A DNA stretch of 64,000 nt from Dactylellina haptotyla (GCA_031310005.1 CM062387.1:1612001-1676000), one strand, 5' to 3'. Numbered from the stretch's first letter, positions 49,251-61,600 are shown. Numbers and translations are program-made. Notes: generated by a model from the letters alone, not told the origin.

Positions 49251-50054
49251 ATGGAGATCCTCAAGGCAGTTCAAAAAGGCGTCAAAGTATTCGACCTCTC
49301 CGTACCCCTCCAAAATGGCATGGCCGCCTCTCCAAGCAACGTCCCATACAACATGGCCATGCTTCGCCGCCACGCAGACCGCGACCGCACAGGCACCGGC
49401 GGCACTTCCGCCAACGCGATGATTGTCACCGGCGACCACGTAGGCACACATATCGACGCCCTCTGTCACGTCGGTTACAAAGGTCAATTGTACGGCGGTG
49501 TGGACTCGAATGACGCATGTCTCGGCGGACGATTCAAGGTCTACGGGGCGGAGACTATCGAGCCAATGGTCACGCGGGGAGTGTTGCTCGATATACCAAA
49601 ATTGAAGGGAGTGGATAGATTGGCACCGGGATACGCTATTACGAAAGAAGATTTGGAAGAATCACTAGGCGATGTAGTTATTAATAAAGGCGACGTGGTG
49701 CTGATTCGCACGGGATGGATACAACTTTATGATGACAATGTTGCATTTTTGGGACATTCTACGGGGGTACCTGGGGTTGCGGAGGGTGGAGGGGAATGGT
49801 TGGCTTCAAAGGGGATAAAGGCTGCTGGGGCGGATACTATTGCTTTCGATGTGGAGCAGCTGGGGCCGAATTACAGACAGAGACCGTGTCATGGAGTGCT
49901 ACTACTATTCAATGCGATTCACATTATCGAGGTTCTAGACTTGGAGGAACTGGCAAAGGCGAATGTTAAGGAGTTTGTGTTTGTGCTGAGCTCGCTGAAG
50001 TTGGTGGGGGCTACGGGGTCGCCGGTCAGGCCGTTGGCAATAGTTGATGCTTAA
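49251..50054 (+). CDS. Cyclase-family (kynurenine formamidase-like) metal-dependent hydrolase
   Basis: A single-exon 267-residue protein. It opens with VFDLSVPLQNGM and has the metal-binding motif DHVGTHIDALCH at 62-73 (His63, His67, Asp69), followed by GVLLDIPKLKG, VVLIRTGW and AGADTIAFD...GPNYRQRPCHGVLLLFNAIHIIE. These place it in the cyclase family (PF04199 type), which includes bacterial kynurenine formamidases, isatin hydrolases and polyketide cyclases. It probably hydrolyses an amide or closes or opens a ring in a carboxylate intermediate. Same strand as the aldolase and regulator, within the putative catabolic cluster. Confidence 0.92.
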   Translation: MEILKAVQKGVKVFDLSVPLQNGMAASPSNVPYNMAMLRRHADRDRTGTGGTSANAMIVTGDHVGTHIDALCHVGYKGQLYGGVDSNDACLGGRFKVYGAETIEPMVTRGVLLDIPKLKGVDRLAPGYAITKEDLEESLGDVVINKGDVVLIRTGWIQLYDDNVAFLGHSTGVPGVAEGGGEWLASKGIKAAGADTIAFDVEQLGPNYRQRPCHGVLLLFNAIHIIEVLDLEELAKANVKEFVFVLSSLKLVGATGSPVRPLAIVDA

Positions 50055-51379
50055 CGTGGTTTTTACGATCTGTGTAAATACGAAGTTAATTGTTATTATA
50101 TTTATATGCTTTTACGATGTTGATAATTTTTCAACGTGTAGCTTCTGGTTTACAAGAGAATGAATTTTATAGGCCGTCTTAAAAGAATTGTATTATCCAC
50201 TAATATGCCAATATTGCTGAAGCTAGCAGCATGTCCCAACTTTGCTTGCATTTGAAAATATAAAGCAGTCAAACTCGGGGTATATAGCTTTGATTTGATC
50301 CTGTGTCACCGTGTCAGTATATTTCTAGTGCTATATTTTGCTATCTTGGGATATACACGTATTCGTATAACGTACCCGGAAACAGAGTCTACGCAGTGCA
50401 TTCGAATTCTAGGACAATGCCTACAGATGAATCCTTATAACCGAGATTCCGAATAACCGTTCCGATATAACTACAATTTGACCTTAGCATCGCACAGACT
50501 CCGTGAGAATTAATTTTAGTGAAAGGATATTCGGAACTTGAAAATTGTTGGGATCCCAAAGACATCGAAAGTAGCTTCACATGCTGCCGAAACAGCTGGA
50601 GTGACGTCCATATATCGATTAACTCTCTCCTGAGACCACCGGCACGACGCCCAGCCCGTCCACGAAGACGCTCAAGCCCAAGCAAATCTCGAAGAGCTGC
50701 GACTGTAACCCTTCATTAATAACTGAGATGATGCGGGGTGCTCCCAGCCTCAACACACTAATTTTATGATCACGCCGGACTCGGAGTGTACTAAGCGGAC
50801 TCGCACACTAACTGGGTTCGACCCAGGATAGCTCACTCAAGGTCGCTCTGTGGACCTGGTCCTTGCCGATTTCCGACCCGACACTGCATTACATGCCAGT
50901 CTACTGGGCCTAGCTGGGGCGCACGGCTGTGACACGAAGTCTTGGCTTCTGGAGAAGCGGCCTAAGCTTTCGCTTGGGTCTTCTGGCGTCTTTAGAGGGC
51001 TTTGTGAATGTAGCACACTTCGTCCCTGCCTCGGAACCATCGATATTCAGATGTCGAGAAACCCGCCCGGCTTCCCCACAAACACCAAAGAATTCTCTTC
51101 TCACCTCCGCATTCTCCGCATTCTCCCGGGTTCAAATCGCCCGTTTCCTGGTATAAAGCTTGCTGGCAGAGGCGAACCCGGTCTCGCTGTTCGCTTCTCG
51201 AACAGCTCGATGCATCAGAACGATCGCGGAGTTGGGATCCGCTCGTTCGAAACAGCGGATACTCGTACACCACTCCCATCGAATACGCCTGCCTGCTCTG
51301 CTGCGTACACGCGCGTACGGAGAGGTCGACTCGGCATCCCGAATTAGCAACTGCAAGTTGAACGTACGGTTACTTCAGT
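50055..51379. other. Intergenic; promoter of the Zn2Cys6 gene
   Basis: 1.3 kb with overlapping short frames on both strands after about 50850; none resembles a protein. Likely long 5' flank of the regulator gene. Confidence 0.5.
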
Positions 51380-53293
51380 ATGCGGGCCAAAGCCTGTACG
51401 ACATGCAGGCAGTGGAAAGCGCGATGCGATGCGGCACCCGGTGTCTCCGGCGGGTGCTCTCGCTGTCGCTCGCTCAAGCAGCCGTGTGTATTTGATGCCT
51501 CGTTCAAGCGCACTTCGAAGAACAAATGTCTCCAGCAGATGTCGTCGGAGATCCAACAGCTACGACAAGCTCTTCTTGATTCCACGAAGAATACCTCCCC
51601 TTCTACCAGTTCACCTGCTTCTGCTACACCTTCGAATTCAAATCAGGTGCCGCCCATGAATGATGAGAGCCCTTTCTCCACCGGGTGGCAGCCCGGACTG
51701 TCTGGTCTCGCAGCTAGTGGGGTCACGCCAGACCATGTAGACCTGCAGAACAGCGCCACCGGCCTGCAGCAACCCAGTCCGCTGAGCGCCAGAGCATCTC
51801 CACAGGAGATTTTACAACTTCAACCACCTTTGCAAGCTGCAACACTGAGCGATACCTCTTCGAATCCTATCATCTCAGCTGCGGAGGATGCACTCTCACC
51901 GCCAACCTGGCAGCGCCCAAGTTGGCAGCGCCCATTGTTCGTTGCGGGTGACCAACAGCCCGGGTTAACCCAACCCAGTCCTATGAATCGAAGATTATCT
52001 ACTTCTTCGACACCTTACAGGATTCTTGGAGACGTAGGTCTTACTCGAGGCCAGGTCGATGAACAATTCAGGACATATTTCGCCTATTATCATCAATATC
52101 TACCTTTCAAGATGGATTCCACCTCACCTGAGGAAATATATTCCAAGTGTCCGCTACTCTTCTGGGTTATAATTGCAGTTGCTTCTACCCGAAAAACGAG
52201 GGCACGGCTCGCTCCCATGATCAAAACCATGGTTGGAGAAACCATGTACCATCGAGTTCGCTACGTCGAGGCCGTGCAAGCTATACTCATCCTCTGTGTG
52301 TGGCCGTTCACAACATCCAGTCTTAATGAAGACCCATCCCATCTATACAGCGGAGTAGCTGCCCAGATGTCTCATCAATTGGGCCTCCACTGTCACACCC
52401 AAAACCACACACATCTTGCATTATCCCACGAGCAACTAGCTCGCACCGCAGAAGTCAAACTGACAACTTGGATGGCCGCCTTCCTTATGAACCAGATGCA
52501 AGCCAGCTTTCTGGGCGTTCCTCCATCAGTAACGGTAGACTATAACCTCCTCGGTAACTTCTCACACCCATCGATTGACCCAACTCTCTCCAAAATGTGC
52601 CGCATCTTTCATTCACTCACGCAAGCCGCTCTCGATATAAGCGGCTACACCCCAAACCCTAGCACCCCTCTCGACCCTAACTCTCGCCTAGAAATGATCA
52701 TAACCTTCGGCGCCGAATTCTCCACCCTCCAAGTCCAACACTTAGATCCCATGAATGACACACTCAAAATAACCTTCCTCTTCGCCCGCGTCCAAATCTG
52801 GTCTTTCGCATTGGCAGAAGACATCCCGCTCTCCCAGAAGCAAATCGACGTTGTAAAACAAGCCGAACGCGACGCCTGCGATCTTATAGAACTATGCTAC
52901 TCTCTAAATCTCTCCATATCCCCCAGTTACATCCGTCGCGCAATGTGCTACTGCGCCTTCGTGCTCGCGAAGATCCTCCGCACCCAACAGGCCACTCAGT
53001 GCGAGGTATTGGAAGATAATATCGAAAAAGTACGGCAAGCGTTGATGACTACATCCGACTCCAGAGGGGACATCATGCACAAAGCATGCGAGCTGCTGCA
53101 GGATATTCCGTATTTTGAAGATAAACGATTGAGTCCGCCGATTACCTCGCGAATGGGCCAGTCTGTGCTCTACGATTTGATGAGGATTGGGGCGGAGAAT
53201 ACGGTGTTGGGGTTGCAGATGGATACGAGGGCCAGGACGCAGGATTTATCGTTTGATCTGGATGGATTTGATTGGAATATGATGGGGATGTGA
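51380..53293 (+). CDS. Zn2Cys6 (zinc cluster) transcription factor, Leu3/War1-like
   Basis: A single-exon 637-residue protein. CTTCRQWKARCDAAPG...CSRCRSLKQPC at about 6-36 is a full six-cysteine zinc cluster for CGG half-sites. A short coiled-coil-like stretch (LQQMSSEIQQLRQALL) follows for dimerising. Residues 70-200 are Ser/Pro/Gln-rich. A middle homology region begins near FRTYFAYYHQYLPFKMDSTSPEEIYSKCPLLFWVIIAVAS, of the kind seen in Leu3 and War1. Lying between the cyclase and the transporter, it is the obvious candidate to control the cluster; that is inference. War1-type factors sense organic acids, which would suit an anion-importing cluster. Confidence 0.9.
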   Translation: MRAKACTTCRQWKARCDAAPGVSGGCSRCRSLKQPCVFDASFKRTSKNKCLQQMSSEIQQLRQALLDSTKNTSPSTSSPASATPSNSNQVPPMNDESPFSTGWQPGLSGLAASGVTPDHVDLQNSATGLQQPSPLSARASPQEILQLQPPLQAATLSDTSSNPIISAAEDALSPPTWQRPSWQRPLFVAGDQQPGLTQPSPMNRRLSTSSTPYRILGDVGLTRGQVDEQFRTYFAYYHQYLPFKMDSTSPEEIYSKCPLLFWVIIAVASTRKTRARLAPMIKTMVGETMYHRVRYVEAVQAILILCVWPFTTSSLNEDPSHLYSGVAAQMSHQLGLHCHTQNHTHLALSHEQLARTAEVKLTTWMAAFLMNQMQASFLGVPPSVTVDYNLLGNFSHPSIDPTLSKMCRIFHSLTQAALDISGYTPNPSTPLDPNSRLEMIITFGAEFSTLQVQHLDPMNDTLKITFLFARVQIWSFALAEDIPLSQKQIDVVKQAERDACDLIELCYSLNLSISPSYIRRAMCYCAFVLAKILRTQQATQCEVLEDNIEKVRQALMTTSDSRGDIMHKACELLQDIPYFEDKRLSPPITSRMGQSVLYDLMRIGAENTVLGLQMDTRARTQDLSFDLDGFDWNMMGM

Positions 53294-53779
53294 TGGTTTT
53301 AGGGGTACTTTAGATGTATTTACGGCGGTTGTGACAGACTTTTGGCGTTTCTTGCGATACCCGGCGTTTCTGGCATTTGAGTTTGGACGGAGCGGCTATA
53401 GCACTTTGAAATATTGGAAATTCCTGTCATTTAAAAGGAAATAAAAGTAAATTCTTCTCGATCATATAGCGCGCGCATTTTTTGTTCCGACAATTATAGA
53501 CTAAAGCGTGGTACTAGACCGATATATTTTGGAGATACTCTTACATTCTATATTCTCAAACAGAAGAGCGTTCAGGCAGAATCATCTGAGAAGGTAAAAA
53601 ATAATCATTAACATTTTTGACAAGACAATTTTCGGTACCAACATGCAAGCCAATAAAAAAAACCTCCTTACATCCTCTCCACTATCTTCCAAACAAAATA
53701 CTCACGCTCATAAACTCTTTTAAAGTCATACAGGAAAGCGAATAATTATAACCAAAAAAGGGAAACCACACACCCAGGT
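53294..53779. other. Convergent spacer between regulator and transporter
   Basis: AT-rich 3' flanks; no gene seen. Confidence 0.6.
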
Positions 53780-55537
53780 TTACAAAGTATACCTAAAGTA
53801 AATATGATAATCGTACACCTCCTCCAGCGACTTCTCAGCGTGAGGATGGACCTCATTCCGACTCGCATACTCCTCCAGAATCCTATCCTTCTTTTTATTA
53901 GAATACGCCATCCACCACCACAGCAGAGCCCCGTTCAGCGTCGCAAAGAGAAGAAACGCCAACATGATCGAATGCCCCTGTAGATATCGCGGCGGGTACT
54001 TGTAGAGTTTCGTGCCCATGATGGAGAATACCTGCGCGAACACTTCTGCCAAACCCCACGTGAACCCACGCTTCGTGAACCCGCCCGTGTTAATACCCAG
54101 CCAGGTTACAGTCAGTACGATGCAGGTGTATAGTCCCGATGTGATGAAGCAGGTTGCCATCATTTTTGCGCCGACGGGAGCGGTGGTGAGGAGGATTATG
54201 TACCCGATGCACGCGAAGACGAGACCACCGATTATGAAGGGTCCTTTTTTGTTTATCTTGTCGCTGATGAACGCACAGGATGGGAGGATGACGAATGCGC
54301 AGGCGTAGGGGATCACGGAGAACAGTTGGGCGTTGAGGTCGGTGTAGCCGAAGTCCGCGATGAAGGATGGCAAGAAAATACTAACGGTGGACAGACACAT
54401 GCCTATACCGGCGTTCATGAAGGCGTAGGCCCAGGTTTTTGGGTCTTTGATCGCGGCGATCACCTGGTGGAATTCGAATTTGGAGCCTTCGGTGTTGAAG
54501 GATTTGGAGCGCTCCTTTGCCAGTTCGATTTCTTCTTTGGTGAATAGCCAGTTCTCGCCGTTTTTCATCTTATCTGGGAACGGCGGGAAGAGAGCCAGGA
54601 TGAGGATACCGGAGCCGACGGCGATGAGACCTTCGATGAGGAACAACCATTGCCAGGGAGAGCGGGAGGTATTGGTCATGTTCTTTCCGATACCATAGGC
54701 GATGAGACCGCTGAATGCACCGGATAAAGTGGCCGTAGAGTAGTAGATAGCTATAGCGCACAATAGTTATTAGTTATATATATTCTGCATGATAAGACTG
54801 TTAAAGATCGTTTCTTTATAGAGTGACACATACCACCACGGAGCGCTATCTCTCTGCGTTTGTACCACAAACTAGTACTCATACCGACACCCTGAACGAA
54901 CGCCTGGCCCGCACCGATAAGCATACGGAGGACGAGAACGGTTGCGAAATTCTTCGCGGCGCTCATGCCGCACAGGAACGTGCCAAACGAGATGATGGCC
55001 GCGCCGAAGATTATGTATGGCTCGATCGTGCGCAAGATAATATTCGCCGGAATCATGAATACGACGTAGCCGACGTCTATTAAATTATTTCCATCTCGTT
55101 AGTAACTATTCACTACCATACTCCAGATGAAAAGGCCTTGATATTTCTTACAGAAAAGTTGTGCCGCATCCGCATATTGGTTCGCATCCAAATGGAGCTC
55201 CTTAGTCAGGCCGAGAAGCTTGCCATTGCCAAAGCTGTTTCGATCCTACATATTTCCTTGAATATTAGCCATCGATATTTTCATCTCTCGAAATAGAAGC
55301 CGAAAGCAAGATACTCACCAGATAGGTCACAAGGTAAATCAACGCAGCAAGAGGCACAATTAATAAATCCTGCTTCAACAGCAATCGCTTCTCCAGCGCT
55401 GATTTTGGCGCATTATCATCCTCAGGGTCCTGGAACCTATACGCATTCACAGGAATACTCTTCCCCACGCCCGCGTTCTCCGAATACACGACCTCGACAT
55501 CCTTGCCCGAAGCTTCAATGTCAGAGCCGGACGCCAT
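53780..55537 (-). CDS. MFS anion transporter, Dal5/Tna1 (allantoate/nicotinate permease) family
   Basis: Exons 55319-55537, 55152-55245, 54834-55076 and about 53780-54750 give 508 residues with about twelve transmembrane helices. The joined reading DRNSFGNGKLLGLTKELHL (after helix 1) and YVGYVVFMIPANIILR are family hallmarks, with RGGAIYYSTATLSGAFSGLIAYGI and PWQWLFLIEGL. The long basic loop after helix 6 (KMKNGENWLFTKEEIELAKER) is typical. Members move organic anions such as allantoate, nicotinate, pantothenate or biotin with protons across the plasma membrane. Starting at 55537 (MASGSD) gives the usual acidic cytosolic N terminus. At the end of the catabolic cluster, it could import the substrate. 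The stop lies within a base of the given end. Confidence 0.92.
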
Positions 55538-57374
55538 GTTGTATTTTATGCGTTTCTCTTTCCCGTGATGCCGGAACACAGCGCGCGCACAGCAAGACAA
55601 CGGCAGAGGATGGGGCAAGAAAGGATTTGAGATTAAAGATTACAGATTCTGGTGGACGAGGTCCATACTGAACATAATCGATATCGCCACGGGCCTGGTC
55701 ATTGACATTTATAGATTACGAAACCGTGCTGCGGCGATGTCACACACACGACGCCGTCGTAGCCCTTCTCTTGCTCATTCCTTAGAGCCAAGATAGCGGT
55801 ATAGGCGATGCTGTTCATGGTGGTTGTGGAATCTGGGGCGATGAGGTTTGTGGGGCTGGATCGCGGACTAGGCATTGCGAGTCGCAATTCCCCGCGTTTT
55901 GTTGGTTTGGAAGGCTTTTGAACTGAGACATGGAGGCGCTGGAGCACACGAGCTCGAAAGAACATGTGCAAGTTAATAGACCGTTCTAACTTTCGTAAAA
56001 CAGCTATCAGTTCTGATAAAGTCGTGGCAAATATTGGGAAGCATCTGATCATGATATCAAGTTCAACTCGGAATGTGTAAATTATTTTTCTGTTGTTGGA
56101 AATGAATGAGCACTCAGCGTCAACGCTGCAATTTACGCTACGTTGCGAACAAATGTCTGGCGTGTTGTAGACACAAATGTCGACGGTTAAGGTACCCACC
56201 ACACCTGCATGAACCCCAGTTTTGATAGCACCAATGCGGTTGGGACCTTAACTCTCGGAGTTTTACTACCCCCTCTTTGGGGGACGAGAATAATATTTAT
56301 TCATTCCTATTATCGGGGAAGCCTAGAGAGCTTCTAGAGTTTCTATACGCGTAAATCACACAACGGTCCTATTCGAGCACGTTTGTGGTTCAGGCCTGCA
56401 TTTCCTTTGGATTTTCTGTAATATATTAGTAATTTGGAGAGAAAAGTACCGAGGCCATATCGATCTCGCGAGCTCGGAGAGCACAGTAAATCTCACGTGA
56501 AAATCATTGTAGGTCTACTATCCAAATTCGCCGAGTAAGGTAAGAGAGCGATATTGATGCTCCTCGGCCCGTCCTCTTCTCCGTATCAACTTCCCCACAA
56601 AGCGGAGAACCCGTGGACAAACTACAGATCTGTGGATACCTTGACTTTGGTCCCTCATTTGACGAAGAGTTGATCACCTCGGATAGAATCTCGGGTGTCC
56701 GCCTACACCCGTTTCCCTAACCTACCAATCGCTGCGTCTCGTTTTGTGGAAATCTGTCATCAACAGATTGCTATGGATAAGAATCCTACACGTGGTGCGC
56801 AGAACATATGAATGGAGTAAAGATTAGATTTTTATACTACGAGAGAGTCTTTCGATGTAAGTACAGTAATATCTAAGCGGAGACAGATGTCTATGTATAC
56901 GTGTTCATTACTTCGAAGCCAAAAAATCATAAAAAATATTAAGTAGATTTTAAATTATATATTTTCGTAAAGAGACATTAATCATAATATTCAAGTAAAA
57001 AGAAAGAAAAAACGCCACATTAAATATATTGCAATGCCAGATGCAATCAGAAAACAGAGGAAATGAATGCGTATGTTCGTCAGGTCGTAAGAAAAATGCT
57101 CAGTATAAACACCTAAAAGAGATATCCCAAGTATAAAGACAGCAAACAGGCTAGAGATCATGATATCGGAAAAAATGAAACTAAGTAGCGATGGCCATCT
57201 AGACGCATTGTCTATAAAAGGTGCAAACGACAGAGTGGTATCTTGTGAAACTGTAAAGGCAGAATGAATGCGTGTACTGAATGCAAAAATGCGAGAACAA
57301 ATCGGTATAATATGAGAATTTTTTGAGAAAAGAAAAACGCCAAAGGAATTGAGTAAATGCTAGGACAGAGATAT
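55538..57374. other. 1.8 kb intergenic
   Basis: A 167-codon minus-strand frame at 55699-56202 is the largest and looks like no known protein; its codon use is not gene-like, so I do not call it. The rest is AT-rich, including the probable 3' UTR of the next gene. Confidence 0.45.
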
Positions 57375-58658
57375 TCACATATCCACATCCATATCTTCGG
57401 TCATAGTCAAGCCAAACATTTGGCTGAGGCTACCCCGTCTAATTTTGTTCTTGTTTCCATTAAGGACGGAGTCGATAGTCATCCTGCCCTTAACTCTCTT
57501 AGCAGGGCTAGGGCTCTCAGCCTCATCACTTTCATCATCACCTTCACCATCGTCGTCAAAGAGGGAGATGATTCTTCTTCTCTTCTTCGAGTTAGGAGTG
57601 TTCAAGCTTCGGCGCTTGAGAGTGTTGTCCCTGCTGGCATTGTTTTTCTCTTGGGTGAACAGAGAGGTAGCAGAGGCGGTAGAGTAAGACCTGGTCTTCC
57701 TTGGAGAAAAAGGGGTGGCAGGACGATTGGAGATGCTGAAGGATCGATCCATGGGCTTGGGGAGACCCATGCCGAAGCCCAAGTCTGAACCGGTGCTGAG
57801 ACCCAAGATACCTCCCAGGAGGAAGTCATCAGTGGGATAGCTGCTAGAGCAGACATCTACGTTCCACTCAAAATCATCAATCTCATCGTCTTCAGTTTGT
57901 GGGTCGTCGGTGGTGTCGAGGTCTGAGGACGACGCGCAGGAAGAATACTCTCCCTGGATGATCTCGATCCCGGCATCCTGCCACGAAACGTGACTGGAGT
58001 TGCCGAGACTGACATTGGAGATAGTGGAACCAGTAGAATGTGTTCGGCTCAAAGCTGGAGACAAGGGAAGAGCGGGCAATTCTTCAATTGTGATTGTGGT
58101 AGATTGTTTGAGCTGCGAGAGAGGGGCTGTGAAGAAGCTCTCGGAGAAGAGAGATCTGGTGTCAGATTTGAGGTCGATAGGGATGCATGTTGGATCAACA
58201 GAGTCAATATCGATAACATCCACATCCTCGTTGGAGTGTTCGTCTTCAGACTCGGATTCCGGGTCCGGAAGGTGAACTTTGAGGTTTTGGGAAAGGGGAG
58301 AGAGGATTTCTTCATCGGAGCTTTCGTGCTCGCTCATAGACTTTGGAGAAGAGACCCCACTGCTGGGAGCAGGAGAGAGGTGCCTCAGATGAGGCGAGAA
58401 AGAGAGCGGACGCGACATTGGAGATCCGGGAGACATTGACTGGGGAGATGGGTAGCCGTATGTGGGCGTTGTGAAGAAAGACTCTTGTGGAGACTGAGGT
58501 CTCGGAGTGGTAGCATTGCCTCGCGAGGGAGTCCGCGTGTTTATAGAGGAAGCTGTGTTCTGCGGGGCCATCGAGGACGGCGTGGGCTGGAAGAATCGAG
58601 GAGCCATCGAGGGCGAGGAGGGAAGCCGGCGCTTTTGTGTTGGCGAGCCCGCGGACAT
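57375..58658 (-). CDS. Disordered, Ser/Pro- and acid-rich protein, probable nuclear, unknown function
   Basis: A single exon of about 427 residues from the Met at 58658 (MSAGSPTQKRR); the frame stays open back to 58796, but the extra 46 residues look untranslated. The protein has many SP/TP sites and phospho-acceptor clusters, acidic blocks (ESESEDEHSNEDVDVIDID) and a basic, NLS-like NSKKRRRIISLFDDD near the end. Other short conserved-looking blocks are FEWNVDVCSS...DDFLLGGILGL and RMTIDSVLNGNKNKIRRGSLSQMFG. No fold is recognised. It may be a CDK/MAPK-regulated fungal nuclear protein. Codon use and length support a real gene. Confidence 0.7.
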   Translation of the reverse strand: MSAGSPTQKRRLPSSPSMAPRFFQPTPSSMAPQNTASSINTRTPSRGNATTPRPQSPQESFFTTPTYGYPSPQSMSPGSPMSRPLSFSPHLRHLSPAPSSGVSSPKSMSEHESSDEEILSPLSQNLKVHLPDPESESEDEHSNEDVDVIDIDSVDPTCIPIDLKSDTRSLFSESFFTAPLSQLKQSTTITIEELPALPLSPALSRTHSTGSTISNVSLGNSSHVSWQDAGIEIIQGEYSSCASSSDLDTTDDPQTEDDEIDDFEWNVDVCSSSYPTDDFLLGGILGLSTGSDLGFGMGLPKPMDRSFSISNRPATPFSPRKTRSYSTASATSLFTQEKNNASRDNTLKRRSLNTPNSKKRRRIISLFDDDGEGDDESDEAESPSPAKRVKGRMTIDSVLNGNKNKIRRGSLSQMFGLTMTEDMDVDM

Positions 58659-61600
58659 GTCTTTGTGTTGGCTGTGTTGGATTTGGTCCACGCGATCGTC
58701 GGCGTGCTTGTTGCTGCCAGCACACCACCAGCGAGCGGTTGGATCGTTTGATATAAACCGGTTTTCAGTAACGAGACGACGAGATGATCCGTGCAATCCG
58801 TCGACCTGACTGTGGCGATGCCGAATTTATCGCTCGATTGCCTCCGGAACGTGTTTTTCGGAACTCAGAGCTCGATGGACTTTACAATGAATTCGTCGAT
58901 TGTCGTATGGAGGAATAATTCGTGGTGAGCTCAAGTACAAGTATCAAAAGCCAGTTTGATAGAGTGTTTTTTGCAGGAAAGTTGTAGGATTGGGCGTGAT
59001 GCTGCTGCTGCGTATTGGAGTTCCAGAAGTTATATGGTGCAAGCGGAGAAGATAGAACACAAGTTTCGGGGTAGTGCAGCCTATATAAATCTTAAACCTG
59101 CTCTGTAGGGCTGTGTTTCAAGCCCCCGCCAGCAAGCTTTTGTGTAATGGGGGGAGAAAAATGAGGATCTAACGGATATGACACGCAATTCGAGACCGTA
59201 GGCTGTCAAGGTATGACGGGTATATGCGGGAAAAGAAACAAAAACAAGAGGGAAGGCATATGCATTCCAAGTATTCGGCCAGGCCAGGCCAGGTCACCCA
59301 ATGATTTATTCGCTGGCAGAGCTTAGGGTTCAATGGTTGGCGAGGGGAAAAAGAAGAAAAAAGTTCACTGTTGGTTGGTATCACAGTGAACGCAGGCTTA
59401 CTAGCCATGCCACATGGACGCTTCATGCAGAGAACGAAAAAAAAAAAAATGAGCACCCCCCTGGAAAATAACACTACACTGAACAATCTAGGGTTTCTAG
59501 ACCCCGCTTTACCTCATGAGTTGGTGAACTAAACGCCCGGATTCAACAATTAGGACGTTTCCCTCTTGTTGTCAAAAGATTGACAGGTTTCATGATTCAG
59601 GTCGCAGATAGAGAATGGTGGTTGGGAACCTGGCCGCCAACGAATACATTCCGTGTGTTGTAAACACGACTTTGCAAGGGTTCCAAAACCCTCATAGCTG
59701 TATTCTGAATACAGCATTATAGATGGCTTTTTTGCCTCGCGCGACCCAAAAAGGCTGGGCCACTTTGAATGACTCCTTGACCGCAACCGGCATTTCTAGA
59801 ATTTCTCATGCGGTTTCTTTCACGGTTCCCAACGGCTGTGTTTCATATCCCTCCCGCCCTGTGAAGAATCGTTGGCAGATGGGATCAATTCACCACTTAT
59901 ATTGCCGCTTTAGGCAATTTTTAAGTTGTACACGTCGGAGAAAATTTTGGAGCTTGGGTCACCAATGACCAGCAAGTTTGAAGAGGGGAATGGAAAGAGG
60001 GGCAAGTGATACATCTCAGGTGCAAATTGCCGCCGCTTGCGGTCCATCTTTGGCCTTTCAGCCTGTGAAGGATGTTTGTGTTGCAGAGACGTTGAATGTT
60101 TCACGACTCGCTCCTTAGACGGGATGATGACTGCGGCTCCCTTCCTTGAACGGGACTCCGCCTCTACAATCACTGAAGGATCCGTAGCAATGGTGTAATG
60201 AAGCGTCTACACGCGCGAGCGGTCAATTGGGATCCCAACGCCTCGAGGATCCGAAATCACGAAAATTTTCACTCGGTTAGAAGGAAAATTTTCAGGCGTT
60301 TTTTCGTGTGCACGTCAGGCACAGAAGACTAAGACAAGTTGAGGATCTCTTGTTTTCCTGCTGGTGTGTGCTGGCAGCCTCTGATTTGTATCGCTTAACA
60401 AGAAACCCGAGGCCACTCAATTCGTCAGTGTGGGTCTCGGAGCCAAGCACCCGTCTTCACGTCCAAAACTTGCATCCAAAGTAATTCACCAATAATTTAA
60501 ATTCAGTTGACGATAACTGTCTGTCCTTGAAGAAACAAAACTTGTGAAATGCTATGTAGAATCAATATCGATATTTTCATAGAAAGAGCTATTAATAGTA
60601 CAACCTATAAGTCTGACTGCAGTGTAAACGTCAAACGGAGGAATCGCTTTTGCTTAATTGTGATATTGGTGCTATTTCGATGTTTCCAATATATGCAATG
60701 CTGACAGGGTCCGTATTTAAACAATAAGATTGTAATTTGTTCAATTAGCACAGTGTCTAAATATAATCCATTGTTAATTGTAAAATTTTAAGCAAAAACT
60801 TTCCAAATACAGCTCATCGGGATTCCGTTTTCCTGATTCCCACACCTCCTACATTGAGAAAATAGAATCGGGGAACCGGCTTATAGCTCCTCGTACGTAC
60901 GATTTATCGATATTGAGCAGAAATTTTTGAAGATGGCATCTTGAAAACTGCAGAATGTATCCGCCTGCTTAATGAAGGAGCCTCGGATCCAGACTTGAAG
61001 GTCTCGGATCCTAACGAATGAGCCGAGCCACCGTTACAACTAATCCTCCTTCAGTATCGTGTCTGACACAGGAGCCCATCAAAGGGGCTCTTTGCGCCTC
61101 AAATGGCAACTGCAGAAGCCACCACGCAACACAATTTTCATGCGTCACCTCAGGGAAAAATCCGGAATGTTATCGGTGTAAAAAAAATTTCACCAACAGA
61201 TGCACATGCGTAAATATTGGCAGTTAACTTGTTCTCCGAGTCCTTGAGACAGCCAAAGCTCCTCAAAGCCACAGGAATTCAATCTCACACATAATCACAA
61301 GATTATACGGCCAGGCAACCGATGTGACCAAGGGCACTACAAACAAAAAGCATATGTTAAAAATTTCCTTCCAGAAAAATCCGATTTCTACCGAATTTGG
61401 ATATCCTAGCCGTAAAATGAACTTGGGATATTCGTGGCGCATCTACTGTGTAGCCAACATCAAGACCGAGGCTTTGTTTTGCATGTCTCGGGCGTCTAAC
61501 CCCGAGGCTTGAGGCGTTGCCGACATGCCGGTTCTGTTGACGACCTGAGATGCGCATGCACATGTCGAATTATTGACCGACGATAGCTTCAAACTGTTGG

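Noticed and set aside
55699-56202. 167-codon minus-strand frame
   Set aside because: No recognisable domain, signal or conserved motif; could be an old remnant but I cannot support it.
57357-57788. Plus-strand frame over the disordered nuclear protein gene
   Set aside because: Shadow of the Ser/Asp-rich coding strand.
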